A stretch of 64,000 nucleotides of DNA from SHZI01 sp031409515 (lineage in GTDB: Bacteria > Pseudomonadota > Gammaproteobacteria > Steroidobacterales > GCA-2729495): NCBI GenBank assembly GCA_031409515.1, contig JANNXJ010000022.1:30424-94423 (forward strand). The letters run 5' to 3'. Shown one piece after another: positions 1 to 7,203 of the stretch (position 1 is its first letter; each line of letters starts with the position of its first letter). Under the pieces are notes generated by a model. It saw nothing but the letters and a program-made list of their open reading frames with translations. It did no database searches and was not told where the DNA came from. The position numbers were made by a program, and so were the translations under genes.

Positions 1-1
1 C

Positions 2-94
2 AAAGCCAAGAACCTGTCATCCCGCGAAATGGCCATCGCGGAAATCGCCCCGGCGATCGCCGCCAGATTGTCCAGCGACGGCCTGATTCGCTAG
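2..94 (+). CDS. C-terminal fragment of an unrecognised protein
   Basis: An open frame enters from the left edge of the window and stops at TAG 92-94. The 30 visible residues are alanine-rich and look helical, ending in SSDGLIR. They do not identify a family. The frame converges on rsmI with only 5 bases between the two stop codons, which is the tight spacing seen elsewhere in this genome and supports its being real. No function is proposed. Confidence 0.4.
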   Translation, partial: KAKNLSSREMAIAEIAPAIAARLSSDGLIR

Positions 95-99
95 CGCGC

Positions 100-1020
100 T
101 CAGTCCTCGGCGGGAGCCTGGCCACTGGCCAGGCGATAGGCCGCCTTCCGGGAAGCCCCGGTCAACCGCGCAGCGAGGCTGGCGGCCTGGGAGGCCGGCA
201 GTTCCGCTGCCAGGATGCCGACCACGCGGGCCAGTTCGGCCTCGTCCGTCCTCTTTTCCGCACCGCTGCCGGCCAGCAGCCAGGTGCACTCCCCGCGGTC
301 CCCGCCCGGGTCGGCAAGGACGGCAGCCCGCACCTCCGCCAGACTGCCCCGGTAGACGGTCTCGTGGAGCTTGGTCAGCTCCCGGCCGACCGCGGCAGCC
401 CGCTCCGGGCCGAAGACGGCAATCGCGTCGGCCAGAGTGTCCCCTAGCCGATTGGTGGACTCATAGAAGACCAGGGTTTCTCCCCGCGGGGCCAGCTCCT
501 GCAGCCGGGCAGTCCGGGCGGCGGAACGGGCTGGCAGAAAGCCCTCGAAGTAGAACCGGTCGGTCGGCAAGCCCGCCACCGACAGGGCAGCAATAGCGGC
601 GCAGGGGCCCGGCACGGGGCTGACCGGCAGATTGGCTGACCGCAGGGCTGCCAGCAGCCGGTAGCCGGGGTCGCTGATGAGTGGCGTGCCCGCATCGGTA
701 ACCAGCGCCACGGTATCGCCGGCACGCAGGCGCGCAAGGATCTCGTCCACCCGGCCCGCCTCATTGTGTTCGTGGAGGGACACCAGGCGGGCGGTGATGC
801 CGGCGTGGGTTAGCAATTGCCCGGTGTGCCGGGTATCCTCGGCGGCGACGAGTGCGACGCTACCAAGAACCTCGCGCGCACGCGGACTCAGGTCTCCCAT
901 GTTGCCAATCGGCGTTGCCACGACATACAGCGTGCCCGGCCGCAACGGTGCGCCAGCACGACCGCCGCGCCGGTCGGCCTTGTCGCCGGCCGGAGGCTCG
1001 CTGCTGGCAATGTCACTCAT
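100..1020 (-). CDS. rsmI: 16S rRNA (cytidine(1402)-2'-O)-methyltransferase RsmI
   Basis: RsmI 2'-O-methylates C1402 in the decoding centre of 16S rRNA using SAM. The 306-residue product has the tetrapyrrole-methylase fold: GTLYVVATPIGN near residues 29-40, the AEDTRHT stretch near 60, TDAGTPLISDPG near 105-116, the PGP loop near 135, and FYEST near 180. Length is close to the usual 285-300, with a charged N-terminal extension of about 25 residues. ATG at 1020 was chosen; an in-frame ATG at 1029 is an alternative. It diverges from the LpoA-like gene and their 5' ends overlap, a common rsmI/lpoA arrangement in gammaproteobacteria. Confidence 0.95.
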   Translation of the reverse strand: MSDIASSEPPAGDKADRRGGRAGAPLRPGTLYVVATPIGNMGDLSPRAREVLGSVALVAAEDTRHTGQLLTHAGITARLVSLHEHNEAGRVDEILARLRAGDTVALVTDAGTPLISDPGYRLLAALRSANLPVSPVPGPCAAIAALSVAGLPTDRFYFEGFLPARSAARTARLQELAPRGETLVFYESTNRLGDTLADAIAVFGPERAAAVGRELTKLHETVYRGSLAEVRAAVLADPGGDRGECTWLLAGSGAEKRTDEAELARVVGILAAELPASQAASLAARLTGASRKAAYRLASGQAPAED

Positions 1021-2224
1021 GGGGTTCATTGTCGGAGCAGCAGGCCAGCCCCTGCAACCCACCACCGCCCCGGCGGCGCAGCCGGCTGCTGCCGGTGCGC
1101 CTCTCGTGGCCCTGGTCGTGCCGTTATCCGGCCGCCAGGAGTCGCTGGGCATGGCGATCCGTGACGGGTTCATAGCCGCCAGCCTTGAGGTGCCCGAGAG
1201 CAGGCGGTTCAACACCCTGATCATCGACGAAGCCCGGGTGAGCGCCGCAGAGGCCCACGCCCAGGCCCTGAATGCGGGGGCCAAGGTGCTGGTTGGACCG
1301 CTGCTCAAGGAGTCTGTCGTCGCCCTGGCGCCGCTGGTGGGCGCCAGCGCAGGACCCCTGCCAGGGCAAATGGCAGTCCTTGCGCTCAATAATCTGGCCG
1401 ACACCGATCCAGGCAATGGCGTTCTGTGGCAGTTCGCCCTCGCGCCGGAAGACGAGGCCCGGGAGATTGCGGCCCGGGCTGTCGCCCTCAGGCAGCTGCG
1501 GGCGGTTGTGCTCATTCCAGCGACCGAGTGGGGCCAGCGGTTGCTCGCGGCGTTCTCTGCAGAGTTCGCCCTGCGCGGCGGCGTCGTGGTGGACACCCGG
1601 ACGTACCTTCCGGGAGCTCCAGACTTTACGGTACCCATCCGCAGCCTTCTGTTAACGACCGAACCCGGGCCGGCCGCCGCGGGTTCAGCAGCAAATCCTG
1701 CGGAAAAACCCGGTTTGTCACCGGGACGGCGGCAGGACGTGGACTTTATTCTGGTGGTGGCCAATCGCAGCAACGGCAGACAGATCCTGCCCCAGCTCAG
1801 GTTCTTTGGCGCCAGCGATCTCCCCACCTACAGCACCTCTGCAATCTGGGAAGACGGTGGCGCAGACGACGATGATCTGAACGGCGTGATTTTTCCGGAC
1901 AGCCCATGGGTCATTGCCCCGAACAGCCGCCAGTTGCTGGTGAAGAATGGCGTGGTCCGCCACTGGGGCCGGGCCCTGCTCACCGTGTCCCGGCTCTACG
2001 GTCTGGGCTACGACGCCTACCAGCTCCTGCCCGAAGTCCTGGGCCAGCCGTCTCCGGGGCCCTTCGCTCTTGGCGAAATCCCCGGAGCTTCCGGCATGCT
2101 CTACGCGGATGCGACGGGACGCATTCACAGGCGGCTCACCTTTGCGGAAATCCGGGGAGGGCGCCCGATGTCCCTGCCGGCACCGCTGCCGGCAAGCTCA
2201 CCAGCGCCACCCAGGGATCCCTGA
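1010..2224 (+). CDS. LppC/LpoA-family penicillin-binding protein activator
   Basis: This is a periplasmic protein of the LpoA/LppC family, which stimulates class A penicillin-binding proteins such as PBP1a. About 404 residues hold a type I periplasmic-binding fold beginning LVALVVPLSGRQESLGMAIRDGF; the N-terminal TPR domain of E. coli LpoA is missing, so it is the short form. The N-terminus is hydrophobic (SLMGFIVGAAG) but no lipobox cysteine follows it. The true start may be an upstream in-frame TTG (980) or GTG, which would add a basic segment ahead of the hydrophobic stretch. Context rsmI-lpoA-yraN-diaA supports the family call; the missing lipid anchor is the odd point. Confidence 0.8.
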   Translation: MSLMGFIVGAAGQPLQPTTAPAAQPAAAGAPLVALVVPLSGRQESLGMAIRDGFIAASLEVPESRRFNTLIIDEARVSAAEAHAQALNAGAKVLVGPLLKESVVALAPLVGASAGPLPGQMAVLALNNLADTDPGNGVLWQFALAPEDEAREIAARAVALRQLRAVVLIPATEWGQRLLAAFSAEFALRGGVVVDTRTYLPGAPDFTVPIRSLLLTTEPGPAAAGSAANPAEKPGLSPGRRQDVDFILVVANRSNGRQILPQLRFFGASDLPTYSTSAIWEDGGADDDDLNGVIFPDSPWVIAPNSRQLLVKNGVVRHWGRALLTVSRLYGLGYDAYQLLPEVLGQPSPGPFALGEIPGASGMLYADATGRIHRRLTFAEIRGGRPMSLPAPLPASSPAPPRDP

Positions 2225-2243
2225 GAGGTCGGGGTGCGTCGCC

Positions 2244-2633
2244 ATGATGCCGGGGCCCCGGCATCTTCAGTATGGCGTGGCTGCTGAGGCGCTGGCCGCG
2301 CGCCACCTGGCAAACCAGGGACTCTGCCTCGTCGTGCGCAACTTCCGGGCCCGGTTCGGCGAACTGGACCTGGTCATGACGGAGCGGAACGTCCTCGTCA
2401 TTGTTGAGGTGCGAGCCCGGCGCAAGACCAACGTCACCCTGCCCGGCGGCACCATCGATTTCCGGAAGCAGCGGCGGCTGATCGGCGCCGCCCGTTACTT
2501 CCTTCTGCGCCACAGGCACTACGCGTCGTGGCCGGTGCGCTTCGACGTGGTGGAGGTCACCGGGGAGCTGTCTGACCCCCGGATACGCTGGACCCGCGCC
2601 GCCTTCTCGCTGGATGACGTGGCGGGCCGCTGA
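2244..2633 (+). CDS. YraN/UPF0102 family endonuclease-like protein
   Basis: The 129-residue protein belongs to the UPF0102 (YraN) family, a small restriction-endonuclease-like fold of uncertain cellular role. The signature is visible: an N-terminal helix (YGVAAEALAARHL), FGELDLVM near residues 39-46, VIVEVRARR near 54-62, and FRKQRRL further on, matching the E...D...E-x-K/R pattern. Start ATG 2244 follows a G-rich stretch (gagaggtcgggg). It lies 19 bases after lpoA and 43 before diaA on the same strand, the canonical order. Confidence 0.9.
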   Translation: MMPGPRHLQYGVAAEALAARHLANQGLCLVVRNFRARFGELDLVMTERNVLVIVEVRARRKTNVTLPGGTIDFRKQRRLIGAARYFLLRHRHYASWPVRFDVVEVTGELSDPRIRWTRAAFSLDDVAGR

Positions 2634-2676
2634 ACACCGGCAGTATCATGACCCTTTAACCAGACTGGAGCCGACC

Positions 2677-3267
2677 ATGTCCCTGACGGACGCCATACGT
2701 GGCCATTTCGCCGAGAGCATCGCCACGAAGCAGGCGGCAGTGGCCGTGCTCGTCGACCCGATAGCAGCCGCGACGAAAATGCTCAGCGAGTCACTCGGAG
2801 CCGGCGGGAAGATTCTGAGCTGCGGTAACGGTGGTTCCGCCGGCGACGCGCAGCACTTCTCTGCGGAACTGCTGAACCGTTTCGAGCGCGAGCGCCCTCC
2901 GCTCTCGGCCATGGCACTGTCGACGGATACTTCCACACTCACCTCCATCGCCAATGACTATGCCTATGAGCAGGTCTTCTCCAAGCAGGTCACGGCCCTG
3001 GGCCGCTCCGGCGACGTGCTGCTGGCGATATCCACGTCGGGCAATTCACCCAACGTGGTGGCCGCCATTCGCGCCGCCCATGAGCGTGGCTTGCGGGTCG
3101 TCGCCCTGACGGGGCGTAACGGTGGACAGATCGCAGGAGCCCTGCGGTCCGGGGACGTCGAGATCCGCGTCCCGGCGGAGCGCACGGCCCGCATTCAGGA
3201 GGTGCACCTGGTCGTGATCCACTGCCTCTGCGACGGGATCGACAGGACGCTCTACGGCGCGCTGTAG
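2677..3267 (+). CDS. diaA: SIS-domain protein DiaA (DnaA initiator-associating)
   Basis: The 196-residue single SIS-domain protein has exactly the length of E. coli DiaA, which binds DnaA and promotes its assembly at oriC. Visible motifs are SCGNGGSAGDAQHFSAEL near residues 48-65 and the AISTSGNSPNV phosphosugar-loop. The sedoheptulose-7-phosphate isomerase GmhA is the close paralogue and cannot be fully excluded; the lpoA-yraN neighbourhood favours DiaA. The TAG stop (3265-3267) lies inside the GTAGGAGC start of a REP-like palindrome. Confidence 0.85.
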   Translation: MSLTDAIRGHFAESIATKQAAVAVLVDPIAAATKMLSESLGAGGKILSCGNGGSAGDAQHFSAELLNRFERERPPLSAMALSTDTSTLTSIANDYAYEQVFSKQVTALGRSGDVLLAISTSGNSPNVVAAIRAAHERGLRVVALTGRNGGQIAGALRSGDVEIRVPAERTARIQEVHLVVIHCLCDGIDRTLYGAL

Positions 3268-3311
3268 GAGCGCCTTTAGGCGCGATCGGTCGCGCCGGTC
3301 GGCGCTCCTAC
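3264..3311. repeat. REPIN-like palindrome between diaA and sspB
   Basis: Two arms face each other, each beginning GTAGGAGCGCC. The left arm has a TTTA core between GCGCC and GGCGC, the right arm a GACC core, so the pair mixes two sub-types. TAG in the left arm is the diaA stop and TAG in the right arm (bottom strand, 3310-3308) is the sspB stop. It could fold as a transcript hairpin between the convergent genes. Confidence 0.85.
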
Positions 3312-3664
3312 TTCACTATTTTGAGCGACGGCCGCCCGGCCGGCGCTGGGGTGGGCGCCGCCGGTGGCTCCGGGGCGGGTTCGGCGCCGGACGCGGCGTA
3401 CTCGTCGACGGGAAACACCAGGCCCTCGCCCGTCTCCCGGGCGTAAATGCCAAGAACCGCAGCCAGAGGCGCGCGCACGGTGCGCGGCACGCCGCCGAAG
3501 CGGGCGTCGAAACTGATCTCGTCGTTGGTGAGCTCCAGGCGACTGGTGGCTGAATAGCTCACATTCAGGATGATGCGGCCGTCCTGGACATGCTGCTCCG
3601 GAACGGCAACCCCCGGCTGAGTCGCGTCCACGACGAGATGCGGCGTCTGGCCGTTATCCGTCAT
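3308..3664 (-). CDS. sspB: ClpXP protease specificity-enhancing factor SspB
   Basis: SspB tethers ssrA-tagged substrates to ClpXP. The frame shows TPHLVVDATQPGVAVPEQHVQDGRIILNVSY, the conserved NDEISFDARFGG block, a Pro/Ala linker and the C-terminal LKIVK tail that docks on ClpX. Coordinates start at the first canonical codon (ATG 3664). The conserved N-terminus (TPKRPYLLRALHQW) is encoded in frame upstream to about 3706, yet no ATG, GTG or TTG occurs between the in-frame TGA (3736-3734) and 3664. The real start is therefore probably non-canonical, coupled to the sspA stop at 3711-3709. The stop TAG is supplied by the REP palindrome. Confidence 0.85.
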   Translation of the reverse strand: MTDNGQTPHLVVDATQPGVAVPEQHVQDGRIILNVSYSATSRLELTNDEISFDARFGGVPRTVRAPLAAVLGIYARETGEGLVFPVDEYAASGAEPAPEPPAAPTPAPAGRPSLKIVK

Positions 3665-3708
3665 CCACTGGTGCAGGGCCCGGAGGAGGTAGGGCCGCTT
3701 CGGCGTGA

Positions 3709-4362
3709 CTACTGGCGCATCTCCAGTTCGGCCTCAGTCAGGCTTTCCCGGAAGGCACGCCGGGCGAACATGCCATCCATGTACTTGCGGATCGGCTGGG
3801 CGCCGTTGCCATTGAGCTCGACCCCATACAACGGGAGACGCCAGAGGAGTGCCGCGACACTGGCATCGGCGAGCGAGAAGTCCTCACTGAGGAAAAAGCG
3901 CTTGACGGCAAACAGCTCAGCGCTGGACAGCAGGCTTTCCTGGAGAACCTTGCGGGTCTGGGCCGTCTGCTTGCGATCCGTTGCGGAAGCGCACTGGTGG
4001 GCCATTTCGAACCAGTCCTTCTCGACCCGATAGAGCGCCAGCCGCACCTGGGCCCGGCTTACGGGGTCGACGGGCATCAGGGGGGGGTGGGGAAAACGCT
4101 CGTCGATGTACTCCATGATGACCCGGGAGTCGTAGAGCACCAGATCCCGGTCCAGAAGCGTCGGGGTGGAATGGTAGGGATTGAGGTCAAGCAGGTCCTC
4201 GGGAAGTTCACCGTCCACCACGCTGATGATGTCGATGACGATGCCCTTTTCGGCGAGCACTATCCGCGTACGGTGGCTGTCTATGGAGGTGGGATCGGAA
4301 TACAGCGTCATGGCTGCCCGCCGTCCGGAGCTGCCCGCCGAAGAATTCCACTCCTCGGACAC
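3709..4362 (-). CDS. sspA: Stringent starvation protein A, GST-fold
   Basis: SspA is an RNA-polymerase-associated protein with a glutathione-S-transferase fold, active in starvation and acid stress. In 217 residues the N-terminal thioredoxin-like domain reads TLYSDPTSIDSHRTRIVLAEKG, followed by the LDLNPYHSTPTL and YIDERFPHPPLMPVDP blocks diagnostic of SspA, then the helical C-terminal domain with FLSEDFSLADASVAALLWRLP. The ATG at 4362 abuts the cytochrome c1 stop; an in-frame ATG at residue 18 is an alternative start. petABC-sspAB is a common gammaproteobacterial order. Confidence 0.95.
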   Translation of the reverse strand: MSEEWNSSAGSSGRRAAMTLYSDPTSIDSHRTRIVLAEKGIVIDIISVVDGELPEDLLDLNPYHSTPTLLDRDLVLYDSRVIMEYIDERFPHPPLMPVDPVSRAQVRLALYRVEKDWFEMAHQCASATDRKQTAQTRKVLQESLLSSAELFAVKRFFLSEDFSLADASVAALLWRLPLYGVELNGNGAQPIRKYMDGMFARRAFRESLTEAELEMRQ

Positions 4363-5139
4363 CTACCTGACGTCCTTCCAGATCTCCTGCTTGAGGAGAT
4401 AGGCAAACACGCCGAAGACGAGCAGGAACGCAATCACCAGGATACCCAGGCTCTGCCGCTTGAGCTTCATGGGCTCAGCGATGTAGTCCAGGAAATTGAC
4501 CGTGTCCCGCACGAACTCGTCGTAAGCCTCGGGCTTGAGCTTGCCTGGAGAAACTTCCGTGAACTCCCGGAACACGACGTGAGTGACGCCATCATGCTTC
4601 TCTTCCTCGAACTTGCCCGCCTGCATGCCCTGCAAGTCCCACAGCACGTGGGGCATGGCAGTGTTCCGCAGCATGATGTTGTTCACGCCAGTGGGTCGTG
4701 CAGGGTCTACATAGAACGAGCGCAGGAAGTTGTAGATGTAGTCGGGACCCTTGGACCGGGCCAGCAGGGAGAGGTCCGGCGGGGCAATGCCAAACCACCG
4801 CTCAGCGTCGGCCGGCCGCATTGCGATGCCCATCGTCTCCGTAGGCCGTGCTGCACTGAACATCAGGTTGCTAATCACCTGCTCCTCGGTCATGCCGAGG
4901 TCCCGGGCCAGCTGGTTGTAACGCACGTACTTGGCGGAGTGGCAACCCTGGCAGTAATTGACGAAATTACGGGCACCCCTCTGCAATGAGGCGACGTTGG
5001 CGACGTCATTATTGGCGTACTGCTGAAAGCCCGCTTCCGCACCGGACGCCAGCACCGGCGGGGAACCCGCCACCGCCAGCACACCAGCAAGCGCGATAAG
5101 GCCGGACCGCAGGCGCTGTCTCAGAATATGACTGCTCAT
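4363..5139 (-). CDS. petC: Cytochrome c1 subunit of the bc1 complex
   Basis: Haem-bearing subunit of ubiquinol-cytochrome c reductase, carrying electrons from the Rieske centre to soluble cytochrome c in the periplasm. 258 residues include a Sec signal (about 1-33, cleaved near VLAS-GA), the haem motif CQGCH at 63-67, the likely Met ligand region (RNTAMPHVLW) and a C-terminal membrane anchor near 230-250. ATG 5139 was preferred to an in-frame TTG at 5145. It lies 7 bases downstream of cytochrome b. Confidence 0.95.
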   Translation of the reverse strand: MSSHILRQRLRSGLIALAGVLAVAGSPPVLASGAEAGFQQYANNDVANVASLQRGARNFVNYCQGCHSAKYVRYNQLARDLGMTEEQVISNLMFSAARPTETMGIAMRPADAERWFGIAPPDLSLLARSKGPDYIYNFLRSFYVDPARPTGVNNIMLRNTAMPHVLWDLQGMQAGKFEEEKHDGVTHVVFREFTEVSPGKLKPEAYDEFVRDTVNFLDYIAEPMKLKRQSLGILVIAFLLVFGVFAYLLKQEIWKDVR

Positions 5140-5146
5140 GACCAAC

Positions 5147-6418
5147 TCACTCGTGCCCGTGGTAAACGACGCGCTCCGGAACCGGCTTGGTCCTTTCCCG
5201 CGAGGTGTACAACGGCATCAAAATAAAGACTGCGAAATAGATGATCGTGAAGATCCGCGCGCCGGTATTGACCAGTGGCGTAGCTGGCTGCAGACCCAGA
5301 GCGCCCAGAGCCACGAAGCTGATGGCCAGAGCTCCAAGGGCCACCTTGAACTGCCAGCCACGATACCGGATGGACTTGACCTTGCAGCGGTCGAGCCAGG
5401 GCAGCAGGAACAGGAAGACGATGGCGGCAAGCATCAGAAATGCCCCCCAGCCCTTGCTCGGTACTGCCCGGAGAATTGCGTAGAAGGGCGTGAAGTACCA
5501 GACCGGCGCAATGTGCTCGGGAGTCTTCAGCAGGTTGGCCGGCTCGAAGTTGGCGTGCTCCAGAAAATAGCCACCCATCTCCGGCGCGAAGAACATCACG
5601 GAGGCGAAGATGATCGCGAACACGATGATCGCGACCAGGTCCTTGGAGGTGTGGTAGGGATGAAAGGCCACGCCATCCAGCGGTATCCCCGTGGGCCCCT
5701 TCTTCTCCTTGATCTCGATGCCGTCGGGATTCAGGGAGCCGGTGGTGTGCAGGGCCAGGATATGCACGACCACAAGCAGGATCAGAGCCAGTGGCACGGC
5801 CACCACGTGGAACGCAAAGAACCGGTTCAGCGTGATGTCGGAGATGAAGTAGTCACCCTTGATCCACTCGACGAGTCCCTCACCGATGACGGGGATGGCG
5901 CCGAAGAGGGAAACGATAACCTGGGCACCCCAATAGGACATCTGGCCCCAGGGCAGCAGATAGCCCATGAAGGCCTCGGCCATCAGCGCCAGGTAGATGA
6001 GCATGCCGACGACCCAGAGTAGCTCGCGGGGCGCCTTGTAGGAGCCGTACATCAGCCCGCGAAACATGTGGAGGTACACCACCACAAAGAACATGGACGC
6101 GCCGGTGGAATGCATGTAACGGATCAGCCAGCCCCACTCCACCTCCCGCATGATGTACTCGACGGAGGCAAACGCATCGTCGGCGGACGGCTTGTAGTTC
6201 ATCGTCAGGAAAATGCCGGTCACCAGCTGGATGATCAGCACCACCAGTGCCAGCACCCCGAACACGTACCAGATGTTGAAACTCTTGGCAGCGTAGTACT
6301 CGGTGACGTGCTCTTTCATCATCGCCGTGAGCGGAAAGCGCTCGTCTATCCAGTCGATGAAGCGAGCTCCCCGCCCCCCGCCGCCGGTGGACGTTACGCC
6401 GGTCGGTCCTGCGCTCAT
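5147..6418 (-). CDS. petB: Cytochrome b subunit of the bc1 complex
   Basis: Integral membrane subunit carrying haems bL and bH and the Qo/Qi sites. 423 residues with eight predicted helices. Visible landmarks are MHSTGAS with downstream His ligands, the GYLLPWGQMSYWGAQV helix-C/cd segment, FFAFHVVAVPLALI with later His ligands, and the Qo loop APVWYFTP, a PVWY variant of the PEWY motif. The start codon overlaps the Rieske stop (ATGA, 6415-6418), so translation is likely coupled. Confidence 0.97.
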   Translation of the reverse strand: MSAGPTGVTSTGGGGRGARFIDWIDERFPLTAMMKEHVTEYYAAKSFNIWYVFGVLALVVLIIQLVTGIFLTMNYKPSADDAFASVEYIMREVEWGWLIRYMHSTGASMFFVVVYLHMFRGLMYGSYKAPRELLWVVGMLIYLALMAEAFMGYLLPWGQMSYWGAQVIVSLFGAIPVIGEGLVEWIKGDYFISDITLNRFFAFHVVAVPLALILLVVVHILALHTTGSLNPDGIEIKEKKGPTGIPLDGVAFHPYHTSKDLVAIIVFAIIFASVMFFAPEMGGYFLEHANFEPANLLKTPEHIAPVWYFTPFYAILRAVPSKGWGAFLMLAAIVFLFLLPWLDRCKVKSIRYRGWQFKVALGALAISFVALGALGLQPATPLVNTGARIFTIIYFAVFILMPLYTSRERTKPVPERVVYHGHE

Positions 6419-7008
6419 GCTGCCGCTCCTGCATCCTCGCCGACGATGACCAGTTCATCCCCCACGAAGCGATAGGGCGGGACGGTGAGATTGGTTGGCG
6501 CCGGCGAGCCATCCATGACCCGGGCGGCCAGATCGAACTTGGAGCCGTGGCAGGGGCAGAAAAAGCCGCCGGGCCAGTCCGAACCCATGTCCGACGCCGC
6601 CACTTCGAACCGCTCCAGTGGGGCGCAGCCCAGGTGTGTGCAATTGCCGATCACCACCAGGTAGTCCGGTCGCAGGGCGCGCCCGTCATTCTTGGCATAG
6701 GACGGCTGGATGGACTTGTTGGAATCCGGATCCTTGAGACCAATGGTGCTGTCGAGGAGCGCATCGAGCATGGTTTTGCTGCGATGGAGCACCCAGACGG
6801 GCTGCCCTCGCCAGATCACGCGCACCATGGCACCTTCTTCGAGCTTGCTGATATCCACTGTCACCGGCGCACCGAGCGCCTGGGCCCGGGTGCTGGGTTT
6901 AAAGGAGGCGATGAACGGCGCAGCCGTCAGCGCCAAACCCACCACACCCGTCACGCCGGTGGCTACGGCCAGAAAATGACGACGGCTGACAGACGCCTCT
7001 TCGCTCAT
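6415..7008 (-). CDS. petA: Ubiquinol-cytochrome c reductase Rieske iron-sulfur subunit
   Basis: The [2Fe-2S] subunit that takes the first electron from ubiquinol. 197 residues with a twin-arginine-type N-terminus (SRRHFL, residues 8-13) followed by a hydrophobic anchor. Cluster ligand motifs are CTHLGC (123-128) and CPCHGS (151-156), with the PPYRF closing segment. It is the first gene of petA-petB-petC-sspA-sspB. Upstream lies a perfect TATAAT on the same strand at 7125-7120. Confidence 0.97.
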   Translation of the reverse strand: MSEEASVSRRHFLAVATGVTGVVGLALTAAPFIASFKPSTRAQALGAPVTVDISKLEEGAMVRVIWRGQPVWVLHRSKTMLDALLDSTIGLKDPDSNKSIQPSYAKNDGRALRPDYLVVIGNCTHLGCAPLERFEVAASDMGSDWPGGFFCPCHGSKFDLAARVMDGSPAPTNLTVPPYRFVGDELVIVGEDAGAAA

Positions 7009-7119
7009 CGAGCTAATCCTCTAGAAAAACCCTGGTGGCTCGCTACCCGATTCCGACTGACTGCCCTTCAGGGCAGACCGTCCAAAATCCACTGCGGTGG
7101 GGCCGCAGAAAGCCCCAAA

Positions 7120-7125
7120 ATTATA
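7120..7125 (-). promoter_or_regulatory. Candidate -10 box for the petABC-sspAB operon
   Basis: The bottom strand reads TATAAT, a perfect sigma-70 -10 element, in an otherwise GC-rich spacer. It would give a leader of about 105 bases before petA. No convincing -35 hexamer is seen at 16-18 bases. The leader contains a small hairpin (CTGCCC-TTCA-GGGCAG, 7061-7076). Confidence 0.45.
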
Positions 7126-7155
7126 CACGGGGGGCTTCAGACTTGCCTACGGTCA

Positions 7156-7194
7156 GGCCAGCACTCAGGCCAGGCTCCGGCCTGAGTGCTGGCC
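7156..7194 (-). terminator. Perfect 16-bp hairpin after murA
   Basis: GGCCAGCACTCAGGCC (7156-7171) is exactly complementary to 7179-7194 with a 7-base loop. It begins 9 bases beyond the murA stop. There is no following U-tract on the murA strand, so it may be a non-classical terminator or a transcript-stabilising hairpin rather than a typical intrinsic terminator. Confidence 0.55.
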
Positions 7195-7203
7195 AGAGTC
7201 CGA

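Noticed and set aside
3664..3711. SspA-SspB fusion by programmed -1 frameshift
   Set aside because: The overlap has the right phase, but no slippery heptamer is present at the sspA stop; kept only as an option under the start-codon finding.
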